64,000 bases of DNA from Stutzerimonas stutzeri KOS6 (GCF_000307775.2 NZ_KK020676.1:1648576-1712575); one strand, 5' to 3'; counted from the stretch's first letter, positions 9,445 through 19,475 are shown. Numbers and translations are program-made. The notes: a model not told the origin generated them from the sequence alone.

Positions 9445-11421
9445 TCAGCGGACCATGTGCAGGAAGTGCATGTGCTTTTCATACTGGCCGAGGATGTCGC
9501 TGATCACGTCCTCGCGGCTCCAGCCCATCACGTCGTAGTCCTGGCCACCTTCCTTGAGATGCACCTCGGCGCGGAAGTACTTGCGCTCCTCGCGCTCGTC
9601 ATCCTCGCTGCTGGCGGCGACGAAGCTGGGCATCGCATAGGCCCGTGGGCGAACCTCGTAGATGAAGTCCGGCTCGCCCTCGTGGACGATCTCGAAACGT
9701 ACTCGGCGGTCCTCGCCTTCGCTGATCTCGACGGTATAGCCCTGCTTGCGCATTTCCTCGGCGATGGCCTCGCAGGCCGGATGCACCACTTCGGCGATGA
9801 AACGCACCACATGGGCGCGGCGCGGGAACAGCATCAGTGTCCGCAGGCGCCGCTGCCAGCCGCCCTCGCTGCGCGGTGCGCTGGGTGAAGTGCTCAGCGC
9901 CTGATAGCGCAGCCCCTGCTTGGTCGCGTCCAGGCGCAGCGCCTTGAGCAGGCCCCACATCGAGCAGAGCAGGGCGATGGTGAAGGGCAGGGCACTGGCG
10001 ATCGTCGCCGTCTGCAGCGCGGTCAGGCCATCGGCCAGCAGCAGCGCGATGGCGACACCGCCCATCGATGCCGCCCAGAAGATCCGCTGCCATACCGGCG
10101 TGCCCTGCTGGCCGCCAGAGGCGAGCATGTCCACGACCAGCGCACCGGAGTCGGCCGAAGTGACGAAGAACACCACCACCATGACGATGGCGATCAGCGA
10201 TATCAGCGCCGAGAAGGGGAAGTGCTCGAGGAAGGCGAACAATGCCAGAGAGCTGTCGCGCTCGATGGCCTCGCCGAGGCTGCCAACATGTTCCCAGAGG
10301 ATCATGTGGATCGCGGTATCGCCGAACACGGTCATCCACAGCAGGGTGAAGGCGGTCGGCACCAGCAGCACGCCGGTGACGAACTCGCGGATCGTCCGTC
10401 CGCGCGAAATCCGCGCGATGAACAGCCCGACGAAGGGCGACCAGGCCAGCCACCAGCCCCAGTAGAACAGGGTCCAGCCGCCGATCCAGTCGTTCGGCTC
10501 GTAGGCGTAGAGGTTGAAGGTCTTGTTGACGATATCCGACAGGTAGCTGCCGGTGTTCTGCACGAAGGTCTGCAGGATGAAAACCGTCGGCCCGGCAATC
10601 AGCACCAGCAGCAGCAGCAGCGCCGCCAGCGTCAGGTTCAGCTCCGACAGGCGGCGTACGCCCTTGTCCAGGCCGGTGACGACCGAAACCGTGGCCAGCA
10701 GGGTGGTGGCGATGATCAGCCCGATCTGCACCGGCACCGAGATCGGCAGCCCGTAGAGGTGGTTCAGGCCGGTGTTGATCTGGGTGACGCCCAGGCCTAG
10801 CGAGGTCGCCACGCCCAACACGGTGCCGATGATGGCGAAGATGTCCACGGCATGCCCGATCGGCCCGTAGATGCGTTCGCCGATCAAGGGGTAGAGCGCC
10901 GAGCGCAGGGTCAGCGGCAGGCCATGGCGGTAGGCGAAATAAGCCAGGATCATCGCCACGATGGCGTAGATCGACCAGGCATGCAGGCCCCAGTGGAAGA
11001 AGGTGATCTTCATCGCCTCGCGCGCGGCGAGCGTGGTACCGCCTTCACCGGTCGGTGGCGAGAGGAAGTGCATCACCGGCTCGGCAACGCCGAAGAACAT
11101 CAGGCCGATACCCATGCCGGCGGAAAACAGCATGGCGAACCAGGTCAGTGCACTGTAATCCGGCACACTGTGATCCGGGCCGAGCTTGATGTCGCCGTAG
11201 CGACTGAAGGCCAGCAGCACGACCATCAGCAGGATCAGCGCGACGGCGAGTATGTACAGCCAGCTGACATTGGCGATGATCCAGGCTTGGGTATCGCCGA
11301 AAAGCGCTTGTGCATGGCCCTGGAAGGCTACGCTGTAGATCACCAGCGCCAGGATGATGAGTGCCGAGCCGTAAAAGACCGGTGCGTTGAGATGGGAGGA
11401 AGAGGGCTGTTTTGCCTCCAT
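9445..11421 (-). CDS. betT: BCCT family choline transporter BetT
   Basis: A 658-residue betaine-choline-carnitine transporter with about twelve membrane helices in residues 15-510 and a long cytoplasmic tail of roughly 140 residues. The tryptophan-rich substrate segment WTLFYWGWWLAWSPF is present. BetT proteins import choline as precursor of the osmoprotectant betaine, and the long tail matches the osmotically tuned BetT type. The ATG at 11421 follows GAAGGAG. No bet genes for choline oxidation are adjacent, so substrate assignment rests on the family and tail length. It is a single-gene unit. Confidence 0.85.
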   Translation of the reverse strand: MEAKQPSSSHLNAPVFYGSALIILALVIYSVAFQGHAQALFGDTQAWIIANVSWLYILAVALILLMVVLLAFSRYGDIKLGPDHSVPDYSALTWFAMLFSAGMGIGLMFFGVAEPVMHFLSPPTGEGGTTLAAREAMKITFFHWGLHAWSIYAIVAMILAYFAYRHGLPLTLRSALYPLIGERIYGPIGHAVDIFAIIGTVLGVATSLGLGVTQINTGLNHLYGLPISVPVQIGLIIATTLLATVSVVTGLDKGVRRLSELNLTLAALLLLLVLIAGPTVFILQTFVQNTGSYLSDIVNKTFNLYAYEPNDWIGGWTLFYWGWWLAWSPFVGLFIARISRGRTIREFVTGVLLVPTAFTLLWMTVFGDTAIHMILWEHVGSLGEAIERDSSLALFAFLEHFPFSALISLIAIVMVVVFFVTSADSGALVVDMLASGGQQGTPVWQRIFWAASMGGVAIALLLADGLTALQTATIASALPFTIALLCSMWGLLKALRLDATKQGLRYQALSTSPSAPRSEGGWQRRLRTLMLFPRRAHVVRFIAEVVHPACEAIAEEMRKQGYTVEISEGEDRRVRFEIVHEGEPDFIYEVRPRAYAMPSFVAASSEDDEREERKYFRAEVHLKEGGQDYDVMGWSREDVISDILGQYEKHMHFLHMVR

Positions 11422-11551
11422 GCTGCGCTCCTTCGGTTGCGTCTGGGGAGTGTTCGCCGTCGGCGAAAAGCATGCAACTTAACACAGACGGCCAAGGCTT
11501 CCGTCTGTCGGCTGGCAATCGATACCTGCCAAACCCCCGTCGCAAGGTGGC

Positions 11552-13048
11552 TCAGGCCTGGCTGCCGGGCCGATACTGCAGGGCTTCGGCGAGGTGCTGG
11601 CGACCGATGCGCTCGGCCTGTTCCAGGTCGGCAAGGGTGCGCGCCACCTTGAGCAGGCGGTGTGCAGCCCGCAGTGACAGCGTGAGGCGTTCGCAGGCGC
11701 GTTCCAGCCAGGTCTGGTCTTCGTGGCTGAGCCGGCAGTGCTCGCGCATACCGGCAAGGTCGAGAAAGGCATTGGCACAACCCTGGCGGGCCAGTTGCAG
11801 TCGCCGCGCCTGCGCCACCTGGGCGGCCAGTATGGCGCTGCTCTGCTCCGCTTGTGGGGGCGCGTTGAGCGCCGTGGCCTCGCGCGCCACGGTCAGGTGC
11901 AGGTCGATGCGATCGAGCAGCGGGCCGGAGAGCTTGCTGCGGTAGCGTTGGATCTGGTCCGGCGTGCAGCGGCAGCGGCCATTGGGATCACCTAGATAGC
12001 CGCACGGGCAGGGATTCATGGCCGCGACCAGCTGGAAACGCGCCGGAAAGCGCACCTTGTCGCGCGCACGGGCGATCACGATGTGGCCGGATTCCAGAGG
12101 CTCGCGAAGAACCTCGAGCACCTTGCGGTCGAATTCCGGCAGTTCGTCCAGAAACAGTACGCCCTGATGCGCCAGCGTGATCTCGCCGGGTTGCGGCCGG
12201 CTGCCGCCACCCACCAGCGCCGGGCCGGATGCACTGTGATGGGGCTGGCGAAACGGGCGCTGCGGCCAGTGCTGCAGCGGGCTGTGGCTGGCCACCGAGT
12301 GGATGGCGGCGACTTCCAGCGCCTCCTGTTCGTCCAGCGGCGGCAAGAGACCGGGCAGGCGGCTGGCCAGCAGTGTCTTGCCGGTGCCGGGTGGCCCGGA
12401 AAACAGCAGGTTGTGTGCCCCGGCGGCGGCGATCAGCAGGCCGCGTTTGGCGGCCTGCTGGCCTTGCACGTCGGCCAGGTCCGGGTAGGGCTGGATCTGC
12501 CGCAGCAGCCCCTGGGCCACGTAGGGTTCGAGCGGCGTAACGCCGTTGAAGTGCGCGGCGACTTCCAGCAGGTGCTCGGCAGCATAGACGGTCAGGCCCG
12601 AGGCGAGGCTGGCTTCCTCGGCGTTGGCCCTGGGCACCAGCAGCGCGCGCCCCGCAGCTCGTGCGGCGAGGGCCGCCGGCAATACGCCCTGAACCGGGCG
12701 AAGGGTCCCGGATAGCGCCAGTTCGCCCAGGCATTCCAGGCTGTCCAGGCGATCGCCGGGCAGCTGGCCGCTGGCGGCAAGGATGCCCAGGGCGATGGAC
12801 AGGTCGAAACGGCCGCCATCCTTGGGCAGATCGGCGGGGGCAAGATTGAGGGTGATACGGCGGGGCGGAAAGTCGAAGCCGGAGGTGAGGATCGCGCTGC
12901 GTACGCGGTCCTTGCTCTCCTTGACCGCGGTTTCCGGCAGGCCGACCAGTGTCAGCGCCGGCAGACCGTTGGCCAGATGCGCCTCGACGGTCACCGATGG
13001 TGCCTCGACGCCGATCTGGGCGCGGCTGTGAACAATGGCCAGGGACAT
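11552..13048 (-). CDS. comM: YifB/ComM family Mg-chelatase-like AAA+ ATPase
   Basis: A 498-residue AAA+ protein. It has an N-terminal Lon-protease-like ChlI domain (residues 1-170), Walker A GPPGTGKT, Walker B LFLDELPEF and a C-terminal Mg-chelatase subunit domain (RAAHRLLKVARTLADLE). In naturally transformable species ComM is a hexameric branch-migration helicase that extends heteroduplex during DNA uptake. Many P. stutzeri strains are transformable, so the role fits. It lies 33 bp downstream of ubiK on the same strand and is probably co-transcribed with it. Confidence 0.93.
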   Translation of the reverse strand: MSLAIVHSRAQIGVEAPSVTVEAHLANGLPALTLVGLPETAVKESKDRVRSAILTSGFDFPPRRITLNLAPADLPKDGGRFDLSIALGILAASGQLPGDRLDSLECLGELALSGTLRPVQGVLPAALAARAAGRALLVPRANAEEASLASGLTVYAAEHLLEVAAHFNGVTPLEPYVAQGLLRQIQPYPDLADVQGQQAAKRGLLIAAAGAHNLLFSGPPGTGKTLLASRLPGLLPPLDEQEALEVAAIHSVASHSPLQHWPQRPFRQPHHSASGPALVGGGSRPQPGEITLAHQGVLFLDELPEFDRKVLEVLREPLESGHIVIARARDKVRFPARFQLVAAMNPCPCGYLGDPNGRCRCTPDQIQRYRSKLSGPLLDRIDLHLTVAREATALNAPPQAEQSSAILAAQVAQARRLQLARQGCANAFLDLAGMREHCRLSHEDQTWLERACERLTLSLRAAHRLLKVARTLADLEQAERIGRQHLAEALQYRPGSQA

Positions 13049-13081
13049 TCGATCACTCCTTTGATCGTCTGGCCCGCTCTG

Positions 13082-13342
13082 TCAGGAAGCGGGCGGTGTG
13101 AGCTTTTCTTCCAGTTCGGCGACCTTGGCTTCGAGCGCCTCGAGGCGCGCACGGGTGCGGGCAAGCACGACCATCTGACTGTCGAATTCGTCGCGGCTGA
13201 CCACGTCGAGCTTGTTCAGCGCGCCCTGCACGACTGCCTTGAGCTGGGCTTCGAACTCGCCACGTGGTAGCGGCGTTTCGCCATTGAACAGGCGCGAAGC
13301 CTGGGAGCCGATGGCATCTAGGAAAGCTTTTGGCGGCAACAT
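13082..13342 (-). CDS. ubiK: ubiquinone biosynthesis accessory factor UbiK
   Basis: An 86-residue protein of the BMFP/YqiC family. It begins MLPPKAFLDAI and ends in a leucine-heptad coiled coil (ARTRARLEALEAKVAELEEKL). In enterobacteria UbiK binds UbiJ and assists the soluble ubiquinone-synthesis complex. The ATG at 13342 is chosen because the homologous protein starts exactly there, although the frame stays open well upstream through the glnK control region. It is divergent from glnK. Confidence 0.9.
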   Translation of the reverse strand: MLPPKAFLDAIGSQASRLFNGETPLPRGEFEAQLKAVVQGALNKLDVVSRDEFDSQMVVLARTRARLEALEAKVAELEEKLTPPAS

Positions 13343-13410
13343 TGAGAACACCTGTCGTTGAACGGGGCGCAGTGTAGCACGGGCTTTTTCCGACCTTATG
13401 CGACAGCGCG

Positions 13411-13427
13411 TGCACGAAAAATGAGCA
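13411..13427. promoter_or_regulatory. NtrC-like binding site 1
   Basis: TGCACGAAAAATGAGCA matches the NtrC pattern TGCAC-N7-GTGCA with a single mismatch in the right arm. It lies 33 bp (centre to centre, about three helical turns) upstream of a second, perfect site, the usual arrangement of a tandem NtrC enhancer. Confidence 0.65.
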
Positions 13428-13443
13428 AGCGGTGGTGCGTCCT

Positions 13444-13460
13444 TGCACCAATAATGTGCA
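13444..13460. promoter_or_regulatory. NtrC-like binding site 2
   Basis: TGCACCAATAATGTGCA is a perfect TGCAC-N7-GTGCA palindrome with an AT-rich centre, the NtrC consensus form. It is centred about 90 bp before the -24/-12 promoter of glnK, a normal enhancer distance. Confidence 0.82.
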
Positions 13461-13515
13461 CTGCATGCGCGCAACCGTCCGTCGGGTCCCGTCCATGTTG
13501 GCGCGCGCCCCGTAA

Positions 13516-14079
<564 letters not shown>

Positions 14080-14117
14080 GCCGTACCTCCGAACCCCCAC
14101 GCCCCAGGAGTAAAACC

Positions 14118-15434
14118 ATGACTCTGCGAAGATTCGCAGGGCTAGGAGCCCTTTTGTCTCTGTTAAGCCCCGGTCTGGCCATGGCGCAGGAGGCAACGCT
14201 GGATTCAGGCGACACGGCATGGATGCTTACGGCCACTGCGCTGGTGCTATTCATGACCATCCCTGGGTTGGCGCTGTTCTACGGCGGCATGGTCCGCTCG
14301 AAGAACATCCTCTCGGTGATGATGCAGTGCTTCGCCATCACCGGCCTGATGAGCATCCTCTGGATGGTCTATGGCTACAGCCTCGCTTTCGACACCACGG
14401 GTATGGAAGCAGGCGTCACCAACTTCAATTCCTTCGTCGGCGGCCTGGATCGCGCCTTCCTCAGCGGCCTGACCCCTGACAGTCTGGTCGGTGCCTTCCC
14501 GGAAAGCGTCTTCATCACCTTCCAGATGACCTTCGCCATCATCACTCCGGCACTCATCGTCGGCGCCTTCGCCGAGCGCATGAAGTTCTCCGCGATGCTC
14601 GTGTTCATGGGGGTCTGGTTCACCCTGGTCTATGCGCCGATCGCGCACATGGTCTGGGGCGGCGACGGCGGCCTGATGTGGGATTGGGGCGTGCTCGACT
14701 TCGCCGGCGGCACCGTGGTGCACATCAATGCCGGTATCGCCGGGCTCGTGGCCTGCCTGGTGCTGGGCAAGCGCAAGGGCTATCCGACCACGCCGATGGC
14801 GCCGCACAACCTGGGTCTGACTTTGATCGGTGCCGCGATGCTCTGGGTCGGCTGGTTCGGCTTCAACGCAGGCTCGGCCATCGCAGCCAACGGCACCGCC
14901 GGCATGGCCATGCTGGTCACCCAGATCGCCACTGCGGCGGCTGCGCTGGGCTGGATGTTCGCCGAGTGGATCGGCCACGGCAAACCCAGCGCCCTGGGTA
15001 TCGCCTCCGGCGTCGTTGCAGGCCTGGTCGCCATTACGCCTGCTGCCGGCACCGTCGGCCCGATGGGCGCCCTGATTATCGGCCTGGTGTCGGGGGTGGT
15101 CTGCTTCTTCTGCGCCACCAGCCTGAAACGCAAGCTCGGTTACGACGATTCGCTGGACGCCTTCGGTGTGCACGGGATCGGCGGCATCGTCGGTGCGCTG
15201 CTCACCGGCATCTTCGCCGCGCCCATGCTGGGTGGCTTCGGTGAGGTGGAGAACATCGGCCTGCAGCTGTGGATCCAGTTCAAGGGCGTGCTCTTCACCG
15301 TGGTCTACACCGGCATCGTCACCTACCTGATCCTCAAGGCGATCGATCTGGTCATGGGGCTGCGGGTCAACGAGGAGCAGGAAACCATCGGCCTCGACCT
15401 CAGCCTGCATAACGAGCGCGGCTACAACCTGTAA
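14118..15434 (+). CDS. amtB1: ammonium transporter AmtB (copy 1)
   Basis: A 438-residue ammonium channel with a cleavable signal peptide (MTLRRFAGLGALLSLLSPG..., cleavage likely after AMAQ) and eleven membrane helices. The pore twin histidines are seen in GGTVVHINAG and FGVHGIGG. The C-terminal tail (LRVNEEQETIGLDLSLHNERGY) matches the GlnK-contacting region of classic AmtB. It is 38 bp downstream of glnK and is the copy most similar to the enterobacterial protein. Confidence 0.96.
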   Translation: MTLRRFAGLGALLSLLSPGLAMAQEATLDSGDTAWMLTATALVLFMTIPGLALFYGGMVRSKNILSVMMQCFAITGLMSILWMVYGYSLAFDTTGMEAGVTNFNSFVGGLDRAFLSGLTPDSLVGAFPESVFITFQMTFAIITPALIVGAFAERMKFSAMLVFMGVWFTLVYAPIAHMVWGGDGGLMWDWGVLDFAGGTVVHINAGIAGLVACLVLGKRKGYPTTPMAPHNLGLTLIGAAMLWVGWFGFNAGSAIAANGTAGMAMLVTQIATAAAALGWMFAEWIGHGKPSALGIASGVVAGLVAITPAAGTVGPMGALIIGLVSGVVCFFCATSLKRKLGYDDSLDAFGVHGIGGIVGALLTGIFAAPMLGGFGEVENIGLQLWIQFKGVLFTVVYTGIVTYLILKAIDLVMGLRVNEEQETIGLDLSLHNERGYNL

Positions 15435-15483
15435 TCCATTCAGGGCACCCCGGAGCCAACCCCGGGGCCAATCCGAAAAGCGG

Positions 15484-15517
15484 CACAGGCCATCGATGCG
15501 ACATGCGATGGCCTGTG
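15484..15517. repeat. perfect 12-bp inverted repeat between amtB1 and amtB2
   Basis: CACAGGCCATCG (15484-15495) and CGATGGCCTGTG (15506-15517) form a perfect 12-bp stem with a 10-base loop in the 122-bp gap between the two amtB genes. No T-run follows, so it is not a standard terminator. A role as a partial attenuator, RNA-processing site or 3'-end stabiliser is an inference. Confidence 0.7.
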
Positions 15518-15556
15518 GGCCGAACAGCGCAAAAGCGCGACAGCAAGAGGTGAAAC

Positions 15557-16807
15557 ATGGATAGCACTGCATTGATACCCGTCCAGTACGGACTCGATAC
15601 CTTCTACTTCGTGATCTGCGGAGCGCTGGTGATGTGGATGGCGGCGGGTTTCGCCATGCTCGAGGCCGGTCTGGTGCGGGCGAAGAACACCGCCGAGATC
15701 CTGACCAAGAACATCGTGCTCTACGCGCTGGCGTCGATCATGTATCTGCTGGTCGGCTACTACATCATGTACTCCAGTCCGGACGGCGGCATCCTGCCGA
15801 GCCTGGGCTTCCTGATCGGTGACGAGAACGCCGTCGACGTGGTCGCTGCCGGTGGTGAGGATGCGCCTTACTACTCCGCGCGTGCCGACTTCTTCTTCCA
15901 GATCGTGTTCGCCGCGACCTGCATGTCGGTGGTGTCCGGTGCGGTGGCCGAGCGCATGAAGCTCTGGGCCTTCATCGCCTTCGCAGTGGTGATGACCGGC
16001 TTCATCTACCCGATCCAGGGTTTCTGGAAGTGGGGTGGCGGTTTCCTCGACGCTGCTGGTTTCCTCGACTTCGCCGGTTCGGGCCTGGTGCACATGGCTG
16101 GTGCCGCTGCCGCTCTGGCGGGTGTCCTGCTGCTCGGGGCGCGCAAGGGCAAGTACGGCCCGAACGGCCAGATCAATGCCATTCCCGGTGCCAACATGCC
16201 GATGGCGACCCTCGGTGCCTTCATTCTGTGGATGGGCTGGTTCGGCTTCAACGGTGGCTCGCAGCTGAAGATGAGTACCATCGAAGACGCCAACGCCGTA
16301 GCTCAGGTCTTCGTCAATACCAACATGGCTGCAGCCGGCGGCCTGATCGCTGCGCTGATCACCGCGCGCCTGCTGTTCGGCAAGTCCGACCTGACCATGG
16401 TCCTCAACGGCGCACTGGCTGGTCTGGTGGCGATCACTGCCGAGCCGCTGACGCCGAGCGCCCTGCAGGCCACGTTGATCGGTGGCGTGGGTGGTGTGCT
16501 GGTGGTGTTCAGCATCCTCGGCCTGGACAAGCTCAAGCTCGATGATCCGGTCGGTGCGATCTCCGTGCATGGTGTTGCCGGCATGTGGGGCCTGCTGGCC
16601 GTGCCGCTGACCAACGCCGATGCCACCTTCGCTGCGCAGCTGCTGGGTCTGGTGTCGATCTTCCTCTGGGTGTTCATCGCCAGCCTGATCGTCTGGGGCA
16701 TCATCAAGGCGGTGATGGGCCTGCGCGTCAGCGAGGAAGAGGAGTACGAAGGGGTGGACGTGGTCGAGTGTGGCCTGGAAGCCTACCCGGAGTTCACTCG
16801 CCAGTAA
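15557..16807 (+). CDS. amtB2: ammonium transporter AmtB (copy 2)
   Basis: A 416-residue ammonium transporter without the cleavable signal peptide of copy 1; it starts MDSTALIPVQYGLDTFYFV and enters a membrane helix at once. The twin histidines are kept (GSGLVHMAGA and AISVHGVAGM), so it should conduct ammonium. The tail (LRVSEEEEYEGVDVVECGL) differs from copy 1, which may change its response to GlnK. A GAGG precedes the ATG. Its divergence in sequence and topology suggests an old duplication or separate acquisition rather than a recent copy. Confidence 0.94.
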   Translation: MDSTALIPVQYGLDTFYFVICGALVMWMAAGFAMLEAGLVRAKNTAEILTKNIVLYALASIMYLLVGYYIMYSSPDGGILPSLGFLIGDENAVDVVAAGGEDAPYYSARADFFFQIVFAATCMSVVSGAVAERMKLWAFIAFAVVMTGFIYPIQGFWKWGGGFLDAAGFLDFAGSGLVHMAGAAAALAGVLLLGARKGKYGPNGQINAIPGANMPMATLGAFILWMGWFGFNGGSQLKMSTIEDANAVAQVFVNTNMAAAGGLIAALITARLLFGKSDLTMVLNGALAGLVAITAEPLTPSALQATLIGGVGGVLVVFSILGLDKLKLDDPVGAISVHGVAGMWGLLAVPLTNADATFAAQLLGLVSIFLWVFIASLIVWGIIKAVMGLRVSEEEEYEGVDVVECGLEAYPEFTRQ

Positions 16808-16826
16808 CGATTCGCAGGTTCATGAC

Positions 16827-16857
16827 AAGGGCGCCTTTTGGCGCCCTTTGTTTTTTC
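16827..16857 (+). terminator. intrinsic terminator of the glnK-amtB1-amtB2 operon
   Basis: AAGGGCGCC (16827-16835), loop TTTT, GGCGCCCTT, then TGTTTTTT: a 9-bp GC-rich stem followed by a T-run 20 bp after the amtB2 stop. Confidence 0.9.
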
Positions 16858-16903
16858 CTGCGTCACGCTAGAATGCGCGCGACCAGCCGTTGAGCATGAC
16901 GAG

Positions 16904-17329
16904 ATGTGGCTACAGAACCTGATCACCTTGCGCGCTCGGCCACGTGGCTTTCATCTGATCACCGATGAGCTGCTCGCCGCGCTGCCGGAACTGCGGCAAT
17001 GCCAGGTCGGTCTGTTACACCTGTGGCTGCGACATACCTCGGTCTCGCTGACCATCAACGAGAATGCCGATGCAGCTGTGCGGCGCGATTTCGAACGGTT
17101 CTTCAACCGCCTGGTGCCGCAGGGCGATGAAGGTTACGAGCATGACTACGAAGGGCCGGACGATTTGCCGGCACACTTCAAGGCCAGCCTGCTCGGCTGC
17201 CAACTGAGCCTGCCGGTCAGCGCAGGCCGCCTGGCGCTCGGCACCTGGCAGGGGATCTATCTCGGGGAACACCGCGACCAGGGTGGCGCGCGGCAGATAG
17301 TGGCAACGCTGCACGGGACGGCAAGTTGA
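16904..17329 (+). CDS. yjbQ: YjbQ family protein (secondary thiamine-phosphate synthase-like)
   Basis: A 141-residue protein of the UPF0047/YjbQ family. Characteristic stretches are [20 protein letters not shown], with the conserved histidine, and [14 protein letters not shown] near the C-terminus. Family members show a weak thiamine-phosphate synthase side activity; the real role is unclear. The ATG at 16904 gives the family's usual start (MWLQN) but has only a weak GAG ribosome site. It follows the operon terminator, so it should have its own promoter. Confidence 0.85.
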   Translation: MWLQNLITLRARPRGFHLITDELLAALPELRQCQVGLLHLWLRHTSVSLTINENADAAVRRDFERFFNRLVPQGDEGYEHDYEGPDDLPAHFKASLLGCQLSLPVSAGRLALGTWQGIYLGEHRDQGGARQIVATLHGTAS

Positions 17330-17406
17330 ATTTTTTTTGGTGATGTCGGTCATTCCGCATCGCTGGGCTATAACTTACTCCGCTTTGGCAAGCCATGAGG
17401 TAGAAC

Positions 17407-17736
17407 ATGAGCGACGAAGAACTCGAACAAGACGATCTGGACGTGAGCGACGAGGAAGAAGGCGAGGAGCTGAACGCTGCCGATGACGGCGACGACAGCC
17501 TCGATGACGAGGGCACCGACAGCGAGCGCGCCACGCCGGCCAAGAAAGCCAAGGCCAAGGCCGCCGAGCCGGACGAGCTGCCGAGCCTGGAAGCCAAGCA
17601 GAAAGAGCGCGAGGCGCTGGCGCGGGCCATGGAGGAGTTTCTGGCACGAGGTGGCCGCGTGCAGGAAGTCGAGCCCAATGTCGTCGCCGACCCGCCGAAG
17701 AAGCCGGATAGCAAGTACGGCAGCCGCCCTATCTGA
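17407..17736 (+). CDS. sutA: RNA polymerase-binding transcriptional regulator SutA
   Basis: A 109-residue, strongly acidic protein. Residues 1-45 are Asp/Glu-rich and probably disordered, a short Lys/Ala stretch follows, and the conserved C-terminal half contains EAKQKEREALARAMEEFL, GGRVQEVEPNVVADPPKKP and ends SKYGSRPI. This matches SutA of P. aeruginosa, which binds RNA polymerase in slow-growing cells and affects ribosomal and maintenance genes. A TATAAC at 17369-17374 is a possible -10 element. A strong bidirectional terminator follows. Confidence 0.92.
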   Translation: MSDEELEQDDLDVSDEEEGEELNAADDGDDSLDDEGTDSERATPAKKAKAKAAEPDELPSLEAKQKEREALARAMEEFLARGGRVQEVEPNVVADPPKKPDSKYGSRPI

Positions 17737-17752
17737 GCCACGGATTACGCAA

Positions 17753-17790
17753 ACGAACAAGCCCGCCATCAGGCGGGCTTGTTCGTATTC
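17753..17790. terminator. bidirectional intrinsic terminator between sutA and the HAD gene
   Basis: A perfect 15-bp stem, ACGAACAAGCCCGCC (17753-17767), loop ATCA, and its complement (17772-17786), separates the convergent sutA and HAD hydrolase genes. The AT-rich outer bases work in both directions. Confidence 0.9.
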
Positions 17791-17811
17791 GGGATAACCC
17801 GGGCTCGTTGC

Positions 17812-18513
17812 TCAGGCACTGCGCCAGTCGAGCAGCAGCTTGGGAAGCTCGGCGAGGCTCTGGATCTCGGCGTCGGCTCGGTAATCGTGCGACCAGGCGA
17901 TCCGCTTCGGGTTGAACCAGATCGCGCGAAGACCGGCCTGCTGTGCCCCGGCGATGTCATCCAGGGCGTGATCGCCGATGTGCACCGCCTGTTCGGGGCG
18001 TGCATCGCCCAGGCGCAGGGCCTGCTGGAACGGGTGCGGGTCGGGCTTGCCGACACCCAGCTCCTCGGCGCACAGGGTGAACTGGAAGTAATCGGCCAGG
18101 CCCAGGCGGCGCACGTCGGCATTGCCGTTGGTGATCACGCCGAGGGTGTAGTGATTGGCGAGAAATTCCAGGGTGGGCTGCACGTCCGGGAATATCTGGA
18201 CCTCGTGGCGCGCGTCGAGAAACACTTGAAACGCGCGTTCGGCCAGTTCGTCCGCTTCGTCGCCCGGATACCCGGCGTCCCGCAGCGTGTGCTGCAGAAT
18301 GCGTCGGCGCAGCTCGCTGATGCGGTGGCGCAGCGCGGGTTCCCGCTCCACCAGCATGCGGCGTATCGCGCCCAGCGCCTCGACGGGAAATTCACCCAGG
18401 CGCTGTGCGTGCGCGGCCAACCAGTCGCGCAGCGCTGTCTCCGCGCTCTGGATGGCCGGTGTGGTTTCCCAGAAGGTATCGTCCAGGTCGAAAGTGATCA
18501 GGCGAATGTTCAT
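17812..18513 (-). CDS. HAD-IA family hydrolase
   Basis: A 233-residue haloacid dehalogenase-type phosphatase. Motif I is FDLDDTFW with nucleophile D9 and acid/base D11. Motif II is ITNGNAD, motif III GVGKPDP, and motif [15 protein letters not shown]. Its position after xerC matches the yigB-type gene of enterobacteria (FMN and sugar-phosphate phosphatase). Its ATG overlaps the xerC stop by 4 bp, so translation is probably coupled. The substrate cannot be read from the sequence. Confidence 0.9.
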   Translation of the reverse strand: MNIRLITFDLDDTFWETTPAIQSAETALRDWLAAHAQRLGEFPVEALGAIRRMLVEREPALRHRISELRRRILQHTLRDAGYPGDEADELAERAFQVFLDARHEVQIFPDVQPTLEFLANHYTLGVITNGNADVRRLGLADYFQFTLCAEELGVGKPDPHPFQQALRLGDARPEQAVHIGDHALDDIAGAQQAGLRAIWFNPKRIAWSHDYRADAEIQSLAELPKLLLDWRSA

Positions 18514-19415
18514 GTGTCAGTGTCCTGCTTGCGCTTGGCGCGCGGATGCGCCTGGTCGTAGACCTTGGCCAGATGCTGAAAGTCCAGGTGGGTGTAGATC
18601 TGCGTGGTACCGATGTCGGCATGGCCGAGCAGTTCCTGCACCGAGCGCAGGTCCTGGGAGGACTCCAGCAGGTGGCTGGCGAAACTGTGGCGCAGCATGT
18701 GTGGATGCAGGTGCTGGCCGAGCTCGCGCACGCCCGCCTGGCGCACCCGCAGCTGCACGGCGCGCGCGCCGAGACGGCGGCCCTGCTGGCCGACGAATAC
18801 GGCACCGTCGGGAGGGTTGGCCAGCGCCCGCAATGGCAGCCAGGCCTGCAGCGCTTCGCGGGCCTTGCGCCCGACCGGAAGCTCACGCACCTTGCTGCCC
18901 TTGCCGAGTACCCGTACCAGGCCCGCGCCGAGGTCGAGCTGGTCGAGGTTCAGGCCGACCAGTTCCGATAGTCGCAGGCCGGAGGAATAAAACAGCTCGA
19001 GCATCGCCTGGTCGCGAAGGGCGATGAAGTCGTCCTCGACACCGCCGTCGAGCAGCTGCATGGCGCGGTCGGTATCCAGCAGGCGCGGCAGGCGGCGTTC
19101 ACCCTTCGGTGCGGATAGCCCGGCGGCCGGGTCGTGCTGACAGATACCTTCCTGATTGAGATAGCGATACAGGCCGCGTACCGACGACAGCAGGCGCGCC
19201 AGGCTGCGGCTGGACTGGCCCTGGCGATGTAGCTCGGCGACCAGCTGGCGCAGGTGGCGGCTTTGCAGTGCGCGCCAGTCGTCGATCCGCTCGCGCTCGC
19301 AGAAGGCCAGCAGCTTGAGCAGGTCGCGGCGGTAGCCGTCCAGCGAATGGCCCGACAGCTGCCGGACGCTGCGCAGGTATTCGAGATAGGCGTCGAGGGC
19401 AGCGGCAAGCGTCAA
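18510..19415 (-). CDS. xerC: tyrosine recombinase XerC
   Basis: A 301-residue site-specific recombinase that acts with XerD at dif to resolve chromosome dimers. The N-terminal SAM-like core-binding domain covers residues 1-85. The catalytic set is visible: R in [11 protein letters not shown] in [11 protein letters not shown]-xx-R in [11 protein letters not shown] in [11 protein letters not shown] and the nucleophile Y in QIYTH. The best start is a TTG at 19415, preceded by GGGAG. It lies between the DUF484 and HAD genes, the standard dapF-yigA-xerC-yigB order. Confidence 0.95.
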   Translation of the reverse strand: MTLAAALDAYLEYLRSVRQLSGHSLDGYRRDLLKLLAFCERERIDDWRALQSRHLRQLVAELHRQGQSSRSLARLLSSVRGLYRYLNQEGICQHDPAAGLSAPKGERRLPRLLDTDRAMQLLDGGVEDDFIALRDQAMLELFYSSGLRLSELVGLNLDQLDLGAGLVRVLGKGSKVRELPVGRKAREALQAWLPLRALANPPDGAVFVGQQGRRLGARAVQLRVRQAGVRELGQHLHPHMLRHSFASHLLESSQDLRSVQELLGHADIGTTQIYTHLDFQHLAKVYDQAHPRAKRKQDTDT

Positions 19416-19475
19416 GCTACAAGCTCCCAGTAAAAGCGTTTGGCCTGCGCTGCGTTCTTGCAGCGTGCAGCTGCT

